Assembly: GCF_015679265.1 (NCBI RefSeq)
Contig: NZ_CP064942.1
Span: 2,646,001-2,710,000, forward strand
Length of the DNA stretch: 64,000 nt
Reading direction: 5' to 3'
From: Pontivivens ytuae
GTDB lineage: Bacteria > Pseudomonadota > Alphaproteobacteria > Rhodobacterales > Rhodobacteraceae
A model generated the notes under the pieces. That model had not been told where the DNA came from. It saw nothing but the letters and a program-made list of their open reading frames with translations, and made no database searches. Below, one piece after another: positions 18,917-27,275 of the stretch. Each line of letters starts with the position of its first letter. Position 1 is the stretch's first letter. A program made the position numbers and the translations under genes.

Positions 18917-20125
18917 ATGGACCGGCCCGATTTCTTTGTCAGAGCCAATGGGGAGAAGGCGCCGCTGCCGTTCAGCGCGGCGGAGTACGCGCGGCGGCTG
19001 GCGGCGCTGCGGCGGATCATGGCGGCGCGCGACGTGCCGGTGGTGGTGCTCACCTCGATGCACAACATCGCCTACCATTCGGGCTTTCTCTACTGCGCGT
19101 TCGGGCGGCCCTATGCCTGCGTGGTGACGGCGGAGGAATGCACCACGGTTTCGGCCAATATCGATGGTGGGCAGCCGGGGCGGCGTTCGGTCGGGGAGAA
19201 CGTGATCTACACCGACTGGCGCCGGGACAACTTCTGGCGCGCGGTGCGGGAGCTGGTCGGCGATGCCGGGCGGATCGGGATCGAGGCGGATCACCTGACG
19301 CTGGCGGCACGTGACGCGTTGGTCGATGTGCTGGGCGCGCGCGAGCTGGTGGATATCGCGCCCGACGCGATGCTGGCGCGGATGGTGAAGTCCGAGGAGG
19401 AGATCGCGCTAATCCGCGAGGGCGCGCGCATCGCCGATCTGGGCGGTGAGGCGGTGCGCGACGCGATCCGGCCGGGCGCGCGGGAGATCGACGTCGCCAT
19501 GGCCGGCCGCGACGCGATGGAGCTAGAGATCGCGCGGAGCTTTCCGGACAGCGAGCTGCGCGACACGTGGGTCTGGTTCCAGTCCGGTTTGAACACGGAT
19601 GGTGCGCACAACCCGGTGACGGCGCGGGAGCTGCGGGCCGGGGACCTGCTGAGTCTCAACACCTTCCCGATGATCTCGGGCTACTACACGGCGCTGGAGC
19701 GGACGTTGTTTCTGGGCGAGCCGGATGCGGAGACCTTGCGGATCTGGCGGGCCAATGTCGCGGCGCACGAGCTGGGGCTGTCGCTGATCCGGCCGGGGGT
19801 GACCTGTTCGGGGATCTGCGCGGAGCTCAACCGGTTCCTGGAAGGAGAGGGGCTGCTGCAGTACCGCTCCTTCGGCTACGGGCATTCCTTCGGTGTGCTG
19901 AGCCACTATTACGGACGCGAGGCGGGGCTGGAGCTGCGCGAGGATATCGACACCGTGCTGGAGCCCGGCATGGTCGTCTCGATGGAGCCGATGCTCTGGG
20001 TGCCGGAGGGGACGCCGGGGGCCGGTGGTTACCGCGAGCACGACATTCTGGTGGTGGGCGAGAGCGGGGCGGAGAACATCACCGGCTTTCCCTACGGGCC
20101 GGAGGCGAATGTGATCGGGGTGTGA
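18917..20125 (+). CDS. Creatinase (creatine amidinohydrolase)
   Basis: 402 residues, the size of known creatinases, which hydrolyse creatine to sarcosine and urea. The whole chain follows the Pseudomonas-type enzyme pattern: ISANIDGGQPxRR/YTDWRRDN in the N-domain, then WVWFQSGLNTDGAHNPVT, FGYGHSFGVLSHYYGREAG and a C-terminal AGGYREHDILVV-GAENITxFPYGP. This pita-bread fold is shared with Xaa-Pro peptidases, but these creatinase-specific stretches and the lack of the full dimetal ligand set favour creatinase. Sarcosine oxidase or urease genes are not in the window. The adjoining DNA downstream changes abruptly to AT-rich. Confidence 0.88.
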   Translation: MDRPDFFVRANGEKAPLPFSAAEYARRLAALRRIMAARDVPVVVLTSMHNIAYHSGFLYCAFGRPYACVVTAEECTTVSANIDGGQPGRRSVGENVIYTDWRRDNFWRAVRELVGDAGRIGIEADHLTLAARDALVDVLGARELVDIAPDAMLARMVKSEEEIALIREGARIADLGGEAVRDAIRPGAREIDVAMAGRDAMELEIARSFPDSELRDTWVWFQSGLNTDGAHNPVTARELRAGDLLSLNTFPMISGYYTALERTLFLGEPDAETLRIWRANVAAHELGLSLIRPGVTCSGICAELNRFLEGEGLLQYRSFGYGHSFGVLSHYYGREAGLELREDIDTVLEPGMVVSMEPMLWVPEGTPGAGGYREHDILVVGESGAENITGFPYGPEANVIGV

Positions 20126-20193
20126 AACGAATAGAACCTTACGAAAGCCTATTTATGTGAAGATTGTTAATCTTACATTTAAGATAATGCTCT

Positions 20194-21027
20194 TCACGAG
20201 GATTTTTTGTTTTTATTTTGAGCTCCGGTCATGCGCAAAATGATTCCAGATAAAAATATCACAATACAGCCGAGTAGTTGTACGTTATTTACTTCTTCAT
20301 TAAAGAATATGTGAGAGATTGTAATGGTTGCAATAATTTGCCAGTAGCCGAATGTTATATACTCCGACCAATGCCCTTTGCTTGTAACATAAGTAATCAT
20401 AACGCTTGCCGTAAGCGAAAATATACAAAATAAAATAATATTAATTTCTCGTAAGCCTGATATAGGTGGATTTCCGTCAAAACGTATAAAAAACACGCAG
20501 GCTGCAAGTGCAGCGCCAATCCAAGATATACTCAAGGGTGATATATCGGTCAAGCCGAGTGCCCGATCCGTCAATGACCTTAGAGATAGAGTAGCCGCCG
20601 CAGCCAATGCCAAGAGCGACCCTTCAACGTTTGTGGTATCACCGGGTTGAAAAATTAATAAAACTCCGACACTAGAAGTGAGAGCAGATCCGTAAAGCTT
20701 TCGCTCAATTCTTTCCGAGAAGGCAATGCGAGCTGAGAGTCCAGTTAATATCGGATACGTAAATAATAGTGCTGTAGCGGTCGCTAGATCAGTATATTTT
20801 AGAGCTTCAATATAGAGGTGCAATGTGCCAACCATAAGTATTGATCGCGTGATATGAGAAACTATTATTCTTGCAGAGAATTTAAGAACAGTTTTATCAA
20901 TGAATGGAGTTAATATTAATAAGGCGCTAAAATATCTATAAAATAATATCTCATCTATTGGCTTATGTTCAATTAATAACTTGCTAACAGTCGCAGAGGC
21001 AGCCTCAAGTGAAACTGCAATCAACAT
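20194..21027 (-). CDS. EamA/DMT-superfamily membrane transporter
   Basis: 277 residues with about nine or ten hydrophobic helices arranged as two EamA-like halves. Visible features include LLIEHKPIDEILFYRYFSALLIL in half 1, ALKYTDLATATALLFTYPILTGLSA after the first loop, and a C-terminal FNEEVNNVQLLGCIVIFLSGIILR. It is AT-rich with codon use unlike all flanking genes. The start at ATG 21027 places the first helix at the very N-terminus and no strong Shine-Dalgarno is visible, so a non-ATG start slightly upstream is possible. It is divergent from the 65-residue peptide gene; it may export its product or a related metabolite, but this is inference. Confidence 0.8.
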   Translation of the reverse strand: MLIAVSLEAASATVSKLLIEHKPIDEILFYRYFSALLILTPFIDKTVLKFSARIIVSHITRSILMVGTLHLYIEALKYTDLATATALLFTYPILTGLSARIAFSERIERKLYGSALTSSVGVLLIFQPGDTTNVEGSLLALAAAATLSLRSLTDRALGLTDISPLSISWIGAALAACVFFIRFDGNPPISGLREINIILFCIFSLTASVMITYVTSKGHWSEYITFGYWQIIATITISHIFFNEEVNNVQLLGCIVIFLSGIILRMTGAQNKNKKSS

Positions 21028-21266
21028 TAAGACTGTGACACCGTTCTTCGTCTTTTTTCTCCGATATAATTCGCCGAAGAGTCTACTCTCCAGACCGGCA
21101 GTGTCGCATATTGGCCGGTGCAGATGGGGGTATTTTTCGATTGATCGGTGCGCGAGCTTCAGGCTTGTTGCAACGCCGCACTCAGCTCTTGGTGATCAGG
21201 CGATAGCGACATATGCTTGGTTAGCTTCAATATGCGAAGCTTGGATAGCGTATAAAGGATGAAAGC

Positions 21267-21464
21267 ATGGCGGTAGTGCAGAAACGGCCTCCGATGGTCG
21301 GCAATGGCAAAGTGCGGCTTGGAAACCACTCTGGCCTGCTATCGATGCGCAGAGGGAGCGTGTTGGAAGTTGCCGATCAAAAGTTGCAAACTATAGTGTC
21401 GGATAAGCGGAAGGTCCGCCTTGGGAACCATTCCAACTTATTTTCTGCCAATACTATTCCTTGA
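21267..21464 (+). CDS. 65-residue peptide with a duplicated KVRLGNHS octapeptide (possible modified-peptide precursor)
   Basis: ATG 21267 follows AAAGGATGAAAGC, a good Shine-Dalgarno. KVRLGNHS occurs at residues 15-22 and 49-56, each followed by a hydrophobic pair (GLL, NLF). At the DNA level the two copies differ in six of eight codons (K, V, R, G, H, S), all synonymously. This means the peptide motif, not the DNA, is conserved. It has no signal peptide or known domain. A perfect hairpin with a T-run follows 15 nt downstream. Small size, tandem core-like motifs and the neighbours (possible enzyme, exporter) suggest a ribosomally made, modified peptide, but no known RiPP enzyme is recognisable. 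Confidence 0.65.
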   Translation: MAVVQKRPPMVGNGKVRLGNHSGLLSMRRGSVLEVADQKLQTIVSDKRKVRLGNHSNLFSANTIP

Positions 21465-21479
21465 AATCAAATTTAATAC

Positions 21480-21511
21480 TGGGCGGGTGATGTATATTGC
21501 TCGCCCATTTT
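21480..21511 (+). terminator. Rho-independent terminator after the duplicated-motif peptide gene
   Basis: A 12-bp stem with three G-T pairs (TGGGCGGGTGAT ... ATTGCTCGCCCA, 21480-21507) is followed by TTTT. It supports a discrete short transcript for the peptide. Confidence 0.8.
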
Positions 21512-21606
21512 CTTAGTATTGCATATTTTTTTAATAAATCCTCTCTTGTTGGGTGGACTATTTTTAAATTTACTTTGAATGTAGTGAGTCTAGATAGGGG
21601 ATTTCA

Positions 21607-22335
21607 TTGTTCACTTTTTTTAATCTAGTCGAAGGCAGTGTATCTCCAAGGCGCGCCACGAAGTGCGGCAACGGGACACTTCCAACCAATGGTTTCAGGT
21701 ATTGTGAGCCACTTAGAATTGCATCGGGGTTCGGTTGGTACGTATATCTTCCTTTGGAAATCTGGTTCCTTTGGGATGGCTACGAGTATGAATGGAGCAT
21801 CGACGAAGGTGCGACCTGGTTCGTTCTCGGTGATTCTATCCAATATCCCAACTTTCTTGAAGAGTTTGGAGAAGCAGCTCCGCCTGATATAGCGGAGTAT
21901 GCGCCACCCTTTGCGTCTCGAACAAACGATCAGGATACGCTTCAGATCTGGCCCGGTATCGTTGCTCGATCGTCGGAAGGGATCGCAGCGCACGTGAGAG
22001 CGCCAGTCAATTTTGAGTACGGGCGCGGTTTTGTTGTTATTGAAGGAGTTATAGAAACTGACTGGTGGTTTGGACCGCTTCTGGTAAACTTGAAATTTCA
22101 AAAGAAAGGTAAGCCAGTTGTTCTGCGTCGTGATAAACCTCTACTGCAGGTCGTCCCATTTTCAAAGAAGGTTTATGAGCAATTCGAATCTTCTGACGAA
22201 AGTACAAAATCTGGCCTTCAGGCGCTTGATCAAGATGAGTGGAGAGCTTACCGTGATACGGTCGTGCGGCGAATGCAAACACGCACGCGTTTAGGTGATT
22301 ACGCCGTCGATGCGCGTCGACGCCGCAGTAGGTAG
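21607..22335 (+). CDS. Uncharacterised protein resembling the DUF6065 family
   Basis: 242 residues from TTG 21607, behind GGGG about 6 nt upstream; no in-frame ATG gives the N-terminus. Recognisable blocks are RYCEPLRIASGFGWYVYLPLEIWFLWDG near 32-58, DTLQIWPGIVARSSEG near 110-125, and GVIETDWWFGPLLVNLKF near 147-164. From memory these parallel DUF6065-type proteins (LPLNIANAHGWEI ... PPGW ... GVIETDW), whose biochemistry is unknown. The Arg-rich C-terminus (RTRLGDYAVDARRRRSR) is unusual. It is AT-richer than the chromosome. It lies 140 nt beyond the terminator of the peptide gene, so it probably has its own promoter. Confidence 0.65.
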   Translation: MFTFFNLVEGSVSPRRATKCGNGTLPTNGFRYCEPLRIASGFGWYVYLPLEIWFLWDGYEYEWSIDEGATWFVLGDSIQYPNFLEEFGEAAPPDIAEYAPPFASRTNDQDTLQIWPGIVARSSEGIAAHVRAPVNFEYGRGFVVIEGVIETDWWFGPLLVNLKFQKKGKPVVLRRDKPLLQVVPFSKKVYEQFESSDESTKSGLQALDQDEWRAYRDTVVRRMQTRTRLGDYAVDARRRRSR

Positions 22336-22456
22336 CAGCCCCTTTTATTAGCTGCGTCTCCAGCAAGTTAACTGGCGCAATGTTTTACTAAATTTCATAA
22401 CCAACTATATGCTCGAAGCAAGACCCTGGTTGATAAGAGGCAACCCAGTGTAGAAA

Positions 22457-23485
22457 TCAGCCGCGCACGGCCTCCAGCATGCGGTGGACATTGTCGGGGT
22501 CGGCGTCCGGCGTGATGCCGTGGCCGAGGTTGAAGATGTGCGGGCCGCCCGACAGTGCGTCGCGGATCTGGCGGGCGGTGCGGGTGAGCGCCTCGCCGCC
22601 CTCGACGAGGAGGAGCGGGTCCATGTTGCCCTGCACGCAGACATGGGGTTGCAGCGCCTTCGCCGCCCAGGCCGGATCGACCGAGGTGTCGAGGGCGAGG
22701 CCCTGCACGCCCGTCGCCTCGGCAAAGGGGGCGTAGTTGCCGCCTGCGCCGCGGGGGAAGCCGATGACGGGCACGTCGGGGTGCTTTTCGCGGATCGCGG
22801 CGAGGATCGTCTTGATGGGCTCGACGGCGTAGCGGGCGAAGACGGTGCCGGGCAAAGCGCCGGCCCAGCTGTCGAAGATCTTCACGACCTCCGCGCCCGC
22901 GTCGATCTGCCGGATCAGGTAATGGGCGGTGGCCTGCGTGATCTTGTCGAGCAGCGCCTCGAAGGTCTGCGGATCGCCATACATCAGCCGCCGGGCGGGG
23001 GCCTGGTCGGGCGTGCCCTGGCCCGCGATCATGTAGGTGGCCACCGTCCAGGGCGCGCCGGCGAAACCGATCAGCGGGACCTCCTCGGGCAGTTCTCGGC
23101 GCAGGATGCGCACCGTCTCGTAGACCGGGGAGAGCGTCGCGTCGATCTCGTCCACCGGGCCGAGCTTCGCGAGATCGGCGGCGGAGGCGATGGTGGAGAG
23201 GCGCGGCCCCTCGCCCTGCACGAAGGTGAGATCGGCGCCGAGCGCCTGGGGCACCAAGAGGATGTCGGCGAAAAGGATCGCGGCGTCGAAGCCGTATTTG
23301 CGGATCGGCTGCAGCGTGACCTCCGCCGCGAGCTCCGGCGTGTAGCAGAGGTCGAGGAAGCTGCCCGCCTGCGCCCGCGTCGCGCGGTATTCGGGGAGGT
23401 AGCGCCCGGCCTGTCGCATCATCCAGACGGGCGGCACGGGCAGGGTCTCGCCGCGGAGGGCGCGAAGCAGAAGCTTGTCGGTCAT
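22457..23485 (-). CDS. hemE: Uroporphyrinogen decarboxylase
   Basis: 342 residues. It decarboxylates the four acetate arms of uroporphyrinogen III to coproporphyrinogen III in heme synthesis. The N-terminal signature [16 protein letters not shown] is complete, as are [25 protein letters not shown] and [16 protein letters not shown], and the C-terminus has [16 protein letters not shown]. The start at 23485 is the first ATG giving [10 protein letters not shown], the normal N-terminus. Upstream on the same strand is a tiny membrane protein gene, and hemA is divergent, forming a heme locus. Confidence 0.96.
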   Translation of the reverse strand: MTDKLLLRALRGETLPVPPVWMMRQAGRYLPEYRATRAQAGSFLDLCYTPELAAEVTLQPIRKYGFDAAILFADILLVPQALGADLTFVQGEGPRLSTIASAADLAKLGPVDEIDATLSPVYETVRILRRELPEEVPLIGFAGAPWTVATYMIAGQGTPDQAPARRLMYGDPQTFEALLDKITQATAHYLIRQIDAGAEVVKIFDSWAGALPGTVFARYAVEPIKTILAAIREKHPDVPVIGFPRGAGGNYAPFAEATGVQGLALDTSVDPAWAAKALQPHVCVQGNMDPLLLVEGGEALTRTARQIRDALSGGPHIFNLGHGITPDADPDNVHRMLEAVRG

Positions 23486-23648
23486 GGGATCCTCTGGCCG
23501 GTCGGTCGTCCCGGTATGGTCGGCCAGTGGGCGACTTGTCCAGTGCGCGTTACAGTCGAGGGGGGAAGGTTGGGTCCGGCGTGAGGTGTCGGTCGCCGGG
23601 TCGCGGCGCGTGTCAGGGCGTGGTGCCGAGCCGCGGTGCGGCCGGACT

Positions 23649-23810
23649 TCAGAACAGCAGCGCGCCGAGGGTGAAGAAGAAGATCGAGATGATCGCGAGA
23701 CCGACGGGGTTGAGCGAGCTCGTGCGCGCCTCCGCCAGCATCGCACGCTCCTCCAGGATCCGGATCAGTCTGTCCTTCTCGTCTTCCTGAACCGGCTTTT
23801 CGTGTTTCAT
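23649..23810 (-). CDS. Small membrane protein (53 aa) between hemE and hemA
   Basis: From ATG 23810 the peptide is a charged N-terminal helix ([28 protein letters not shown]) followed by one C-terminal transmembrane segment ([21 protein letters not shown]). It is tail-anchored in appearance. A start at 23837 is possible but adds only basic residues. It is codirectional with hemE (163-nt gap) and divergent from hemA, so it may share the regulated promoter region. No family was recognised; it is real by its clean topology rather than by homology. Confidence 0.5.
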   Translation of the reverse strand: MKHEKPVQEDEKDRLIRILEERAMLAEARTSSLNPVGLAIISIFFFTLGALLF

Positions 23811-23972
23811 GACGCACTTTCGAGTCGTTTTGCGCAATCCAAATAACGCGTTAAGACATGTTAACGTGCTGAGAAGTCAGAAGTTCCACCGGAACAATAA
23901 GTCGAATTTTAGTGGTTCTCGCGCAGCGCCCGATCGCGATCGGTTTTGAGATGGGACCTGGAGCAGGCCTCC

Positions 23973-23986
23973 TTGATCCTGATCAA
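23973..23986. promoter_or_regulatory. FNR/FnrL-type binding site upstream of hemA
   Basis: TTGATCCTGATCAA is a perfect match to the FNR consensus TTGAT-N4-ATCAA, within the longer dyad CCTTGATCCTGATCAAGG. It lies 146 nt before the hemA start and 162 nt before the divergent small membrane protein. FnrL activation of hemA under low oxygen is established in Rhodobacter. The rest of the 23811-24132 gap shows no gene. Confidence 0.85.
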
Positions 23987-24132
23987 GGCGTGATGGAGCG
24001 CGGGGTGCCAAAGCCTTGACGTCGCAGCGTTGCGTGACGCAAGGAACGTTGATGCTGCGGCGTTCGGGCGCTGGCAAGCAGCTTCGAACGGTTCTAAATC
24101 AGGCGCGACAAGACGAAGGACGACCGACCCGC

Positions 24133-25350
24133 ATGGATTACGACGCACTCTTCCGCAGCCAGCTCGATGCCCTCCGCGATGAGGGGAACTACCGCGTGTT
24201 TGCGGAGCTGGAGCGGTCGCGCGGGGCGTATCCGCGGGCGAAGAACCACGGCGCCGGGGCGGACGAGGTCACGGTCTGGTGCTCCAACGACTACCTCGGT
24301 ATGGGCCAGAACGCCGAGGTTCTGGGTGCGATGCACACCGCGCTCGACGAGTGCGGTGCGGGTGCGGGCGGGACGCGCAACATCTCGGGCACCAACCATG
24401 CGCATGTGCTGCTGGAGCGGGAGCTCGCGGACCTGCATGGCAAGGATGCGGCGCTTCTGTTCACGTCTGGCTATGTCTCGAACTGGGCGGCGCTCAGCAC
24501 GCTGGGCGCGCGGCTGCCGGGCTGCACGATCCTGAGCGACGCCTATAACCACGCCAGCATGATCGAGGGCATCCGCCACGCCCGCTGCGACAAGCGGATC
24601 TGGGCGCATAACGACCCGCGCGATCTAGAGCGCAAGCTGGCCGATCTGGACCCCGACGCGCCGAAGGTTGTGGCCTTCGAGAGCGTCTATTCGATGGACG
24701 GCGACATCGCCCCGATCGCGGAAATCTGCGATGTGGCCGAGCGCTATGGCGCGATGACTTATCTCGACGAGGTGCATGCGGCCGGCCTCTACGGTCAGCG
24801 CGGCGGTGGCATCGCCGAGCGCGAGGGGCTGATGGACCGCGTGACGCTGATCGAGGGGACGCTGGGCAAGGCGTTCGGCGTGGTCGGCGGCTATATTACC
24901 GGGTCGGCGGAACTGGTGGATTTCATCCGCTCGTTCGCCTCGGGCTTCATCTTCACGACCGCGCTGCCGCCCTCGGTGGCCGCCGGGGCGACGGCGTCGA
25001 TCAAGCTCCTGAAGGGGGAGGAGGGCGTGGCCCTGCGCGCCCGTCAGCGGGCCCAGGTGGAGAAGCTGCGTGCTGCACTCGATCGCGCCGGGATCCCGCA
25101 TCTCGACAACCCGTCGCATATCGTGCCGGTGATGGTGAAGGATCCGGTGAAGTGCAAGATGCTCTCCGACATCCTGATGGAGGATTGGGGCATCTACGTG
25201 CAGCCGATCAACTATCCCACGGTGCCCAAGGGCACGGAGCGGCTGCGCTTCACCCCCTCGCCGCTGCACACGGATGCGGATATCGAGCATCTGGTGGATG
25301 CGCTTCATGCGCTGTGGAGCCAGTGTGCGCTGGCGCGGGCCGTCGCTTAA
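24133..25350 (+). CDS. hemA: 5-aminolevulinate synthase (C4 pathway)
   Basis: 405 residues, PLP enzyme condensing glycine with succinyl-CoA, the first step of tetrapyrrole synthesis in alphaproteobacteria. Start ATG 24133 gives the family N-terminus [12 protein letters not shown]. Signatures include [34 protein letters not shown], and K246 in [10 protein letters not shown] as the Schiff-base lysine. The C-terminus [11 protein letters not shown] is conserved. A second alternative start at 24016 would run through the promoter and is rejected. Transcription is probably controlled by the FNR-type box at 23973. Confidence 0.97.
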   Translation: MDYDALFRSQLDALRDEGNYRVFAELERSRGAYPRAKNHGAGADEVTVWCSNDYLGMGQNAEVLGAMHTALDECGAGAGGTRNISGTNHAHVLLERELADLHGKDAALLFTSGYVSNWAALSTLGARLPGCTILSDAYNHASMIEGIRHARCDKRIWAHNDPRDLERKLADLDPDAPKVVAFESVYSMDGDIAPIAEICDVAERYGAMTYLDEVHAAGLYGQRGGGIAEREGLMDRVTLIEGTLGKAFGVVGGYITGSAELVDFIRSFASGFIFTTALPPSVAAGATASIKLLKGEEGVALRARQRAQVEKLRAALDRAGIPHLDNPSHIVPVMVKDPVKCKMLSDILMEDWGIYVQPINYPTVPKGTERLRFTPSPLHTDADIEHLVDALHALWSQCALARAVA

Positions 25351-25445
25351 CTCTGATTTTGTCGGCGCGTTAACACCTCGCGAAGGCTGACAGCATAGGT
25401 TTCTCGGGCGAACGACTCACCAACTCGTTGCCCGGGACACATGCG

Positions 25446-26579
25446 ATGGAACAGATCTCTCTGAATGGCGCGGCCAATGCCGATGACGCGGGCAATGCGG
25501 ATGGCACGGCGCTCGACCTGCTCAACGACCTCACGTCGTCCTTTGCGCTGTCGGTGCTGAACTCCTCGCCCGACTGCATCAAGCTGGTGGAGCTCGACGG
25601 CTCGCTGTCCTTCATGAACCGCAACGGCATGTGCGCAATGGAGATCGACGATTTCGCCATGGTCGAGGCGCAGCCGTGGCCGAGCCTCTGGCCGGTGGAG
25701 GCGCAGCCGCAGCTCGAGGCGGCGGTGACTGCGGCCGTCGCGGGCCAGACGACCCGGTTCGAGGCGTTCTGCCCCACGGCGAAGGGCGCGCCGCGCTGGT
25801 GGTCGGTCACCGTCTCGCCGGTGCGCAATGCCGCCGGAGAAACGGAGCGGGTGCTCGCAAGCTCCCGCGACATCACCGAGCAGGTCAACCAGATGCGCGT
25901 GCTGAACGAGCGGGACCTGCAGCTCAGCGCCTACGCGGAGCGGCTGGCGGTGGAGCTGTCGGACAAGGACCAATTGCTGGAGGAGAACCGCCTGCTGCTG
26001 CGTGAGATCGACCACCGGGTGAAGAACAACTTCGCCATGATCTGCGGGATGCTGCGGCTGCAGGCGCGCGGGCTCGACGATGCCTCCGCTCGGTTCGCGG
26101 TGGACGATGCGGCGGGGCGGGTGATGACGCTCTCCTACGTGCACGAGCAGCTCTATTCCGGCGCGCCGGATGCGGTGGAACTGCCCGACTACCTGCCCCG
26201 GATCGCCCGGTCCATCGTGGGCGCCCTGAGCGCGGAGGTCGAGGCGGTGGCGGCGGATGTCGCCACGGTGACGGTGGAGCCGGACATCGCGGTGGCGCTC
26301 GGGCTGGTGACGGCGGAGCTCTGCTCGAACGCGGTCAAGCATGCGGGGAGGCCCGCGCCCCGCATTGCGCTGCGGCTGGAGCGGGAGGGTTGCGATCTGG
26401 TGCTGAGCATATCGGATGACGGTCCGGGCCTGCCCGACGGCTTCGCGGCGGACGCATCGACCGGGCTCGGCATGCGGGTCTGCAAGGTGCAGGCGCGCCA
26501 GCTCGGCGGCACGCTCCATTTCGACGCAGTGCCCGATGGCGGAGCGTTGATATCGTTGCGTTTTCCCGCGCCCGCATAG
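25446..26579 (+). CDS. PAS-domain sensor histidine kinase, HisKA_2 type
   Basis: 377 residues from ATG 25446 (a TTG at 25428 is also open). A PAS domain spans about 28-150 (LNSSPDCIKLVELDGSLSFMNRNG ... SSRDITEQV), with a PAC-like end. After a short coiled linker comes the HisKA_2 box EIDHRVKNNFAMI with phosphoacceptor H190, then a HATPase with N-box ELCSNAVKHA and G-boxes SDDGPGLPDG and GLGMRVCK. It is soluble, with no membrane helices. Such kinases in alphaproteobacteria often feed light, oxygen or general stress (PhyR-type) pathways; no cognate regulator is adjacent. Confidence 0.88.
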   Translation: MEQISLNGAANADDAGNADGTALDLLNDLTSSFALSVLNSSPDCIKLVELDGSLSFMNRNGMCAMEIDDFAMVEAQPWPSLWPVEAQPQLEAAVTAAVAGQTTRFEAFCPTAKGAPRWWSVTVSPVRNAAGETERVLASSRDITEQVNQMRVLNERDLQLSAYAERLAVELSDKDQLLEENRLLLREIDHRVKNNFAMICGMLRLQARGLDDASARFAVDDAAGRVMTLSYVHEQLYSGAPDAVELPDYLPRIARSIVGALSAEVEAVAADVATVTVEPDIAVALGLVTAELCSNAVKHAGRPAPRIALRLEREGCDLVLSISDDGPGLPDGFAADASTGLGMRVCKVQARQLGGTLHFDAVPDGGALISLRFPAPA

Positions 26580-26651
26580 CCCGGTCGGTTTGTCGCGCTG
26601 ACGCCCTTGGCTGAGCGCCTACATGGCGGTCCCCAAGAAGGAGAAAGCCGA

Positions 26652-27146
26652 ATGACCGATTTTAATCGCCGCCATTTCAATGCGTTGCTGGGTGCTACCG
26701 TCGTTGCCGCAGGCAGCGCGGGCGCGGAGTCCCATGGCGGGGGCACCGTGCACGAGGTGCAGATGCTCAACGCCCATCCCGACGACCGGTCCGAGCGCAA
26801 CGTCTTCCTGCCCGACATCGTGCGCGCGCAGCCCGGCGACACCATCAAGTTCATCGCGACCGACCGCGGCCACAACGCGGTGTCCGACGAGAACATGACA
26901 CCCGAGGGCGGCGCCGAATTCCGCGGTCGCATCAACGAGGAGATCGAGATCACGCTCGAGACCGAGGGCACTTACGGCTACTACTGCCAGCCGCACCGCG
27001 CGCTGGGCATGGTGGGTCTGATCCTCGTCGGCGACGCCTCGGTGAACTTCGAGGAAGCCCGCGCTGCCCGCCAGCGGGGCAAGGCCGAAGAGCGCTACGA
27101 GGACATCTTTGCCCGGGCCGAGGAGATGCTGGCCGCGGAGGCGTGA
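26652..27146 (+). CDS. Pseudoazurin (type 1 blue copper protein) with Tat-like signal
   Basis: 164 residues from ATG 26652, behind AAGGAG. The export signal NRRHFNALLGATVV has the twin-arginine pattern rather than a plain Sec one. Copper ligands are H74 (DRGHNAV), C112, H115 and M120 (YCQPHRALGM). The spacing is right for a pseudoazurin, a periplasmic one-electron carrier that can donate to nitrite or nitrous oxide reductase or c-type oxidases. A charged helical tail (about 135-164) extends beyond the cupredoxin. It is followed by a cytochrome c and RegB, making a redox cluster; no denitrification enzymes are in the window. Confidence 0.9.
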   Translation: MTDFNRRHFNALLGATVVAAGSAGAESHGGGTVHEVQMLNAHPDDRSERNVFLPDIVRAQPGDTIKFIATDRGHNAVSDENMTPEGGAEFRGRINEEIEITLETEGTYGYYCQPHRALGMVGLILVGDASVNFEEARAARQRGKAEERYEDIFARAEEMLAAEA

Positions 27147-27275
27147 TGCCTTTCTCCGCCGGGGCTTACGTGATCGTGAGACTGCGACAGATTGGACAGT
27201 GAAGCGTCCGGGGCTATGGTGCAAAGTCGCAATGCCGGGCAGAGGGCCCGGTCCCCGCACCACCGGAGGAAGTCT

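Larger units (their letters stand above)
20126..22440. mobile_element. AT-rich genomic island (probable horizontal acquisition)
   Basis: Base composition falls sharply right after the creatinase stop and recovers before hemE. For example, the 60 nt from 20881 hold only 14 G/C, against about 40 or more in typical flanking lines. It contains an EamA-type transporter (minus strand), a 65-residue duplicated-motif peptide and a DUF6065-like protein (both plus strand). No integrase, tRNA or clear direct repeats mark the edges. The composition change is seen directly; transfer is inferred. Confidence 0.75.

Noticed and set aside
18917-20125. Xaa-Pro aminopeptidase as the function of this M24-family gene
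   Set aside because: Long stretches match creatinase specifically, and the complete dimetal ligand set of the peptidases is not seen.
24016-24132. An earlier in-frame start for hemA
   Set aside because: The added residues do not resemble ALA synthase and would place the start within the regulatory region near the FNR box.
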